Below, piece after piece: positions 58,801-64,000 of a DNA stretch of 64,000 bases (position 1 is its first letter; every line of letters starts with the position of its first letter). The notes beneath the pieces were generated by a model. It was not told the origin of the DNA. It saw only the letters and a program-made list of their open reading frames with translations, and did not search any database. The translations under genes were made by a program, and so were the position numbers. This DNA comes from Hypomesus transpacificus (taxonomy: Eukaryota > Chordata > Actinopteri > Osmeriformes > Osmeridae): assembly GCF_021917145.1 (NCBI RefSeq), contig NC_061071.1:7086080-7150079 (forward strand), given 5' to 3'.

Positions 58801-60591
58801 AAGCACAGTACACAGCACAACCTCCTCACCCAGGTGACCTCTCTAGTATCAGACCCAGGTCTCGAGGGCTCTCTGAGAATGGTGAGAGCTGTGGCTGACG
58901 TTATCCCTTTTGGCTCACCACCAAGAAGTGAGTCAGCCTGTTATAGCCCACAGGCTCTGAAAGTCAAGGACCCAAGTTTGTCGGGCAACGCCCGAAGCTC
59001 CGCGAGTGACTCACTGGACTCTGAAAACTCTAAATTGGGCAAGAGGACTGCTGGTCGCATCAGTATAACACCTGGTTCCCCGGAGCAGGTGACAGAGGAG
59101 AGAAGCTCCAACGTGGATCTTCCAGACAAGGGAGAAGAGCAGGAAAAAAGTAGTGGAGGGGAGGAGGAGGAGACCTCGGACGAGTCCCAGCGAAGCGCCG
59201 ATAGTACACCCGTGAAGAAGGAGAGTGGACGCACTGGAGATGACAGCGAGGGAGGGGTCGGAACTAGTGCAGAAAGTACGGACGGACACGAAAGCGAATT
59301 TGTCGCTAGGCTCACAGATAGTCAGGAATGTGAGCCGTTGCTGCGAGAGGATGAGGATGGATGGATATCGGAAAGAGAAGGTAGCGAAGGAGAGGAAGGC
59401 AAAAGTGGGACAGGGACAGAGCGTGGAGGGGAAAGTCAGTCAGAGTTGGAGGAAAGGGAGGATAGCTCCATGGAGGAGGAGCAAGAGGATGAAGGGATTA
59501 GTGGGTCGTCGGAAGACGAGGGAAAGAATAGCGATGGGAGGGGAGAGAGTGAGGAGGAGGATGAGAGTGCAGCCATGTCAGAGAGTGAGGAAGAGGAGGA
59601 AAGTGGAGGGACATCAGAAAGGGAGACAGAGAGCATGAAGGAAGAATCTGACTCTGAGGAGGAGCGCGATGAAGAAGAGGAGGACGAAAATGAAGTTGAG
59701 AGTGTGGGGGGGGAGGAGGAGGAGAAGAGTGATTCTGTCAAGTCTTCTGAGGAGGAAGAAAGAGAGAGTGAGGAAGATGATAGTGAGTCTTCTGAGCAAG
59801 AAGAGGTGGAGAGCGAGGAAGCGGAGTTAGAGAGTGGGGAAGGGGAGGTTGAAAGTGGGGAAGAGGAGGTAGAAAGTGGGGAAGAGGAGGAGAAGAGTGA
59901 TTCTGTAGATTCTTCTGAGGAGGAAGAAAAAGACAGTGAGGAAGACGATAGTGAGTCTTCTGAGCAAGAGGTGGAGAGTGAGGAAGGGGAAGATACGAGT
60001 GAGTCTGACAAGTCTGCAGAGGAGGAAGATGAGAGTGAGGTACATAATGAAACAGAGGAGGAAGGTGAGGAGGAGGAGGAAGGTGAGGAGGAGGAGGAAG
60101 GTGAGAAGGAGGAAGGTGAGGAGGAGGAGGCGGAGAGCAGTGCAAGCGAAGAAGGCGAGGACGAAGAGGAAAAGGAAGAGGTAGAAAGTGACATGGATGA
60201 GGGCGAGGGAGAAGAGGAGACCAGCCAGATAGCTGAGGAAGAAAGTCGAGAGGAGGAGCAAGAGGAGGAAAATGAGAGTGAGAAGGCGGAGGAGGAAGAG
60301 GAAGTCATGGAAAGTGAGGCAGACGAAGAAGAGGAGGCAGAGGAAGAAGATGAAAATGAAGAGGAAGCAGAAGAGGAAGAGGAAGAAGATGACAGAAGGA
60401 AGAAAAAAAAAGCCGATGTCGGAAAGAAAAGCAAAGAAAATCTACGAGACAAGTCCTCTGATGCCAAAGCTGTCAGGTCTCAAGCTAAAACCAAACTGAA
60501 GCCTACTGGTAAGGGCCAGCCTGCTAAGACATCTCATGATTCCCAGCAGTTCTGGGAGGATGTTTTACCACAATACCTCAACCTAAAATGA
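52836..60591 (+). CDS. rpgr: rpgr, ORF15-type isoform: retinitis pigmentosa GTPase regulator
   Basis: Ciliary protein that gates and traffics cargo at the connecting cilium/transition zone. Exons: 52836-52866, 53108-53233, 53485-53577, 54463-54525, 54633-54791, 54954-55103, 55239-55397, 55491-55646, 55821-55945, 56226-56411, 56736-56889, 57185-57282, 57596-57655, 57952-60591. Phases close, giving 1399 residues (human ORF15 form 1152). The start [20 protein letters not shown] aligns with human after a short N-terminus. Residues about 11-366 form the RCC1 seven-bladed propeller ([60 protein letters not shown]). The [20 protein letters not shown] stretch matches human. The donor of exon 11 (GTACCT) is the weakest call. 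Another rpgr copy may exist elsewhere in fish. Confidence 0.93.
57952..60591 (+). CDS. rpgr: rpgr ORF15-type terminal exon
   Basis: An 880-codon exon (stop included) starts [20 protein letters not shown] just after an in-frame TAG that overlaps the acceptor, so translation cannot come from further upstream. The first 350 codons are Lys/Ser-rich with no repeats. About residues 1014-1339 are Glu-rich with Ser/Asp/Gly ([20 protein letters not shown]) and contain an internal repeat, [23 protein letters not shown], present twice. The end is a basic domain and [17 protein letters not shown], the counterpart of the C-terminal basic domain of human ORF15 (KFWNNVLPHYLELK). In mammals the Glu/Gly tract is glutamylated. 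Here the tract has less Gly and more Ser. Confidence 0.93.
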   Translation, partial: RKGKLARRHVNDGEVEEKRGGEREKSKEAQLPAEEYAPKPSPSPKRAELTQRKALPTEMLRTPSAHSFQAQSPRHKSSRPWAPQSRGKENLIMALQAINPTETKAASASSQAVSVGDVSKAKSKPRPHVASREGKSKVIKVEEKGGCVKGKPVADYKPKQMQRVGSRGQSVKVTKALVEVNPKSIKKSNVEQVKSKEKSKAVMVRRQHGDIKSAPVRKVLEKAAGNLKPPHVLSEGTVGATAKPHKPHLVTDGLKKTKNERNAKAQISKPINSKDDQQSEHMPKHSTQHNLLTQVTSLVSDPGLEGSLRMVRAVADVIPFGSPPRSESACYSPQALKVKDPSLSGNARSSASDSLDSENSKLGKRTAGRISITPGSPEQVTEERSSNVDLPDKGEEQEKSSGGEEEETSDESQRSADSTPVKKESGRTGDDSEGGVGTSAESTDGHESEFVARLTDSQECEPLLREDEDGWISEREGSEGEEGKSGTGTERGGESQSELEEREDSSMEEEQEDEGISGSSEDEGKNSDGRGESEEEDESAAMSESEEEEESGGTSERETESMKEESDSEEERDEEEEDENEVESVGGEEEEKSDSVKSSEEEERESEEDDSESSEQEEVESEEAELESGEGEVESGEEEVESGEEEEKSDSVDSSEEEEKDSEEDDSESSEQEVESEEGEDTSESDKSAEEEDESEVHNETEEEGEEEEEGEEEEEGEKEEGEEEEAESSASEEGEDEEEKEEVESDMDEGEGEEETSQIAEEESREEEQEEENESEKAEEEEEVMESEADEEEEAEEEDENEEEAEEEEEEDDRRKKKKADVGKKSKENLRDKSSDAKAVRSQAKTKLKPTGKGQPAKTSHDSQQFWEDVLPQYLNLK

Positions 60592-61959
60592 TCTGAACCA
60601 GACCATCATGTCTCAGGATAAACTTAAACACCAGTGGATCGATTATTCTTAGTTCAATGTTTTTTAATCTTTTATCTGATTTATTGATCCAAACTCAATA
60701 CTTTCTGTCTGCCTGTCAGAACATTTTCGTTGTCTTTTTCTCATTGCCTTACCAATACAATGAAATGTATTTATATCATATTCATATGGCAGCTAAAAAG
60801 AATCATCCCCAAATGCAGAAGCTTGACGAAGCATACAGTCCACTCAAGTCACTGTTGTGCTAATGTTACTACTGTACAATGTGGTTTGTGTGTACTTAGC
60901 AATCCCTCTGCCTCACACCAAGTAATTCCTGTAACAATTGTAACATTGCATTTGAATGAGCGATTCCTGCTAAGTTTAGAATCAGCTGGTTTCTCAATCA
61001 CAATGGTTTTATTTACTAATGGTCTTGGTCAATGGTGTGTGCTTTGTAGTAAGAATAGTTTGATATTCACTTTTTTTCATGGTTCAAATTGTCTAATAAA
61101 TATGTAGACACAATGGTGCCAAAGTATCAAATTTCAAATCTTTCCATATTTCAATATATGTAGTTTCTACAGGAATCTTTATGAATTACTAACTAATTGT
61201 GGAAACACACCAGTTTGCATCAAAGGTATTTGAGTGATCTACTTCAGGTGGGGTCCCCATTCAATTTCCTAAAAGGCTTCATCCCCTAGTGATAGCCACC
61301 CCTCCTGTGACTGGTGTAGTGACCCGCTCCTAGAACTCTTTCCCTTGTGTTTGTGTTTTCTACAGTGAAACTTACATTTTCCCACCCCTTGGACTTTTTG
61401 ACATAGTGTGTTCTGCTACAAAATAGAATCAAAATGCTCATTGGAACTCTCATGCTGCCTTATGATGAACCCCCAACTTTCACATGATCGGGATAGAATT
61501 GAGAAACAACTGGTTGTTTGTCCAGAGTTTGGGCTTGTTATTACAATTCTCACTTCAATGCATTTTGATTCTCATTTTAGCACTAAAATGCACGTGTTAA
61601 AGGATCAAAGAATGTGTTAAAGGTCAAAGGGCGATGTAACAAAGTGTCACAAAAGATATTTTCTTTGTAATTGATCTCTATAGATATATTTGTGATATAA
61701 ACTTGATGTTATCTTGTAGCTAGTAACCTGAATGGCATGTTAGAGGTTTGAGTACATCAAACGTATAGTGTAAATGAAATGGGCGCAGTGGCATTCTTCA
61801 GAATGATTGCTTACAGTTCCATGACAAGAACATTACATTTTCATTATATACTTCAGACCTTTTATGTTCATTTGTTGAGTCCTTATATATTGATGCATTT
61901 TGTTCATTCTTTCCGCCCTCATACTCTTGTTTTTCTCCAAACCCTGTTTCCACTGACAG
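60592..61959 (+). other. rpgr: ORF15 3' UTR and rpgr intron
   Basis: It contains the 3' UTR of the ORF15 transcript, with AATAAA at 61095-61100, and then intron leading to the alternative 3' exons. No further coding exon was recognised in this stretch. Confidence 0.6.
61095..61100 (+). other. rpgr: Polyadenylation signal for the rpgr ORF15 transcript
   Basis: AATAAA lies about 500 bp past the ORF15 stop codon and upstream of the alternative 3' exons. It would end the ORF15 form before they are transcribed. Confidence 0.55.
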
Positions 61960-63212
61960 GATTTAAGATCTGAAGCTGGAAGAGGAGATGAAGTTGTAGA
62001 AGAAGAAGAAGCCGAGGAGGAAGAGGAGGAGGATGAAGTAGAGGAGGGAAACGATGCAGAGGAGGTGGAGACAGACCAGTCATCCGAAATACCAAAACCA
62101 GAACAGGTGAAAGAAGAGACTCTTCCAGTTTGTGAAAAGACAGGTAAGTTTAAACCTTTCGCCTGTGCAATGCCCCCCCCCCCCCCCATCAGAAAGGTTC
62201 TAGAAAAGGCTGCCAGCAACCTGAAGCCCCCTCTAACCCCTCCTCCCCCAATGTTGTGGTATTGGAGGATTCTTTAACTATACTATATGTTTTTTGTTGC
62301 CAGCTAACAACTTTGGTGAGTCCAGGTTGGAGACTGAAAAGATGACTGAGCCAATATTCGCACCAATGAATGGAACATGTGACACATTAAAGAGCCAGCC
62401 AGCAACCAACAAAAAGGTAGATTTTACGTCACACAGAATTAAGGACTGCATTAGTAAATAAATAGATAACAACATGATTATTACTTATATTTCTTGATTG
62501 TTTGTATTATATGATATATATGGTAGGTGTAGGTGGATTAGGTTAGGAGTGTGGAAGGGGTGTATTCAAATCAAGCAAGAATGAAAATGTGCAAGGTAGA
62601 GTTTATGACCATATGGCTCGGACATAAAGAGAATAGTTAAATACGTAACAATATGCATATGGGCACCCTTGTAACAGCACGGTCCATTCATCCTTTTGAT
62701 TAAACTCTACACTGCATGCCCACCAATTATGCCCCGATAGCCAAGACTCATGTATCATGTTATAGGTAACTAATGACCAATATGCAAGTCATAATGTTGA
62801 CTAAAACAAATATCCCAAAACGCATACAGTAATGCAGAATAACACAATGGTATGTTGTGGGTTTTCAGATTATCATGTACAGTGAATCCATCCTAAATTG
62901 CGAACATTTCCTGCAGGGAGCTCAAGTTACTTTTTAGCAGTTATGTTTAGTAAACTGAATTCTGTTGCCAAGTCATCACTGTCCTCTTACTCTCCTCAGC
63001 TGTCACTGTTTAAGAGATTATCCTCCACCAAGGCCAAGCAGATGGCTGAGAGAGACGCAGCCTCAAAAGAGGGCCTGGTGGGGGGAGAGCAGCCTGCCGA
63101 GGGGACCTCACGAGCCCTGGAGAGCAAAGACTCTGGTACCAATGGGGGTCAGCAACAAGCTCAGACCCCTGCCACCAAAAGTGCCCATTCTGCCACCTGC
63201 ACCATATTGTGA
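61960..63212 (+). CDS. rpgr: rpgr alternative 3' exons (constitutive, CAAX isoform)
   Basis: Exons 61960-62143, 62304-62416 and 63000-63212 form an in-frame alternative end. The first starts in phase 0 (DLRSEAGRGDEVVEEEEAEE), so exon 57596-57655 (SPVQK) can splice to it directly and skip ORF15, giving 689 residues. The last encodes LSLFKRLSSTKAKQMAERDA through HSATCTIL and a stop. CTIL is a CAAX prenylation box, as in the human exon 1-19 form, and would tether the protein to membrane with PDE6D-assisted delivery. There are fewer exons than the human 16-19 set, so one may be missing. Confidence 0.85.
62176..62250 (+). repeat. Intronic copy of an ORF15 coding segment
   Basis: AGAAAGGTTCTAGAAAAGGC, then TGCCAGCAACCTGAAGCCCCCTC, repeats nearly exactly the ORF15-exon sequence at about 58600-58645 that encodes [14 protein letters not shown]. 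It is preceded by a 15-C run. It is open in the frame that continues from the exon ending 62143, so intron retention would append KFKPFACAM, a poly-Pro run and this motif before a stop at 62277. Confidence 0.75.
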
Positions 63213-64000
63213 CCCAACTCACTGGGGGAATGAAGGAAGGTTGACCTCACATATTGGTTTGCGTCATTCGTATCAGGGGTAGTCAGTGGGTATATGTCGA
63301 CAGTCATCAGACAAGCTCACAAAACTTTTACTCAAGACAACAACAATAATAACGGCCACTATCACAATAAAAAGGACGATGATTTTGGTTCAGCGACAGA
63401 AAATATTTATTTTGCATAGAAATAATTGGTTGAACTTTAGTGGATGGACAAAATACATACATCACAGGATACCCAGAAATAAGGTCACCTATCTCCTTTT
63501 GTAATGCAATAACAGAAAAGTGCACTGTCAATCTGTTGATTTTAGAATGATACGACTGGGTTCCTGGGACAAAGGAAATAATCGTAACTCTTTAAAGAGC
63601 TCTGAACCGCCAGGACTGGCACGGTCCGCAGTGTCTGAGAAACTGTCCAACTCATTTCAAATACAACGGGTAGCTCTGCACAATGCCATTCTTGCACAAA
63701 TGATTGCCTTAGTGACTTGAAAATGGCTGTGTGGTTATTTTTCTACAAATCTCTGGAGTCCATGGAGTTGACGTTAAAAAGGAGTGCACTATAGCTGTAC
63801 ACCATAACAGTTCCTGTACCTTTTCTACTGCTGTCTAACACTTTAGGAAACCTTTTTATGATTAGATATTGTATTTATACATGTATTTGCTATGTTTGAC
63901 GTGTACAATGTGTGATACTCTTTTTTTTGTGTTTGATATATTTTATCTGTGAATATAAGGGTACAATAGTCTTTATTATATAAAGCAAGTGGGGTTGTGG
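63213..64000 (+). other. rpgr: rpgr 3' UTR and downstream DNA
   Basis: No coding sequence was recognised. CACAATAAAAAGG near 63365-63377 contains AATAAA and may end the CAAX-isoform transcript. The remainder is AT-rich. Confidence 0.5.

Noticed and set aside
59436-60467. Long minus-strand Ser-rich open frame opposite ORF15
   Set aside because: It is the complement of a GAG/GAA-rich coding tract; no splice context or family match.

Overview
The window is vertebrate nuclear DNA, almost certainly from a ray-finned (teleost) fish. Genes are split by GT-AG introns and encode vertebrate orthologues. Introns and intergenic DNA are full of (CA/GT)n, (CT)n and long G or C homopolymers, and there are fish-type SINE, LINE and foldback DNA-transposon remnants. 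No prokaryotic, viral or CRISPR-like structure was seen.

Layout. (1) 1-19148 holds no recognisable coding exon. It is best read as upstream DNA and first (5' UTR) intron of the next gene, with many micro- and minisatellites and one LINE 3' relic. (2) 19149-33528, plus strand: raph1 (lamellipodin). N-terminal, RA and PH exons are followed by one 2.7-kb exon for a proline-rich tail. Two in-frame cassette-like exons and a candidate internal alternative promoter with its own start codon lie in the 5.25-kb intron ahead of the RA region. (3) 33529-37402: 3' UTR and intergenic DNA with two foldback transposon-like elements and tRNA-derived repeats. (4) 37403-39762, minus strand: alg11, complete in five exons. 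(5) 40106-42719, plus: cpb2 (carboxypeptidase B2/TAFI), complete in eleven exons, head-to-head with alg11 across 343 bp. (6) 44210-50898, plus: an unrecognised gene for a predicted 1589-residue trichohyalin-like coiled-coil protein, with a tandemly duplicated upstream region and a tandemly duplicated intron/exon block near its 3' end. (7) 52836-63212, plus: rpgr, with an RCC1 propeller, a large Glu-rich ORF15-type terminal exon, and a second set of 3' exons ending in a CTIL prenylation box.

The genes are not an operon and act in unrelated processes: actin/lamellipodium control (raph1), N-glycan precursor assembly in the ER (alg11), secreted fibrinolysis control (cpb2), unknown (coiled-coil gene) and ciliary transport (rpgr). 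Exon limits were set by hand from splice consensus, codon phase and remembered family sequence. All coding phases close exactly, except that raph1's last exon appears to change frame at three poly-C tracts. The most novel-looking items are the coiled-coil gene with its duplications, the raph1 internal promoter and cassette exons, and the dual 3' ends of rpgr.
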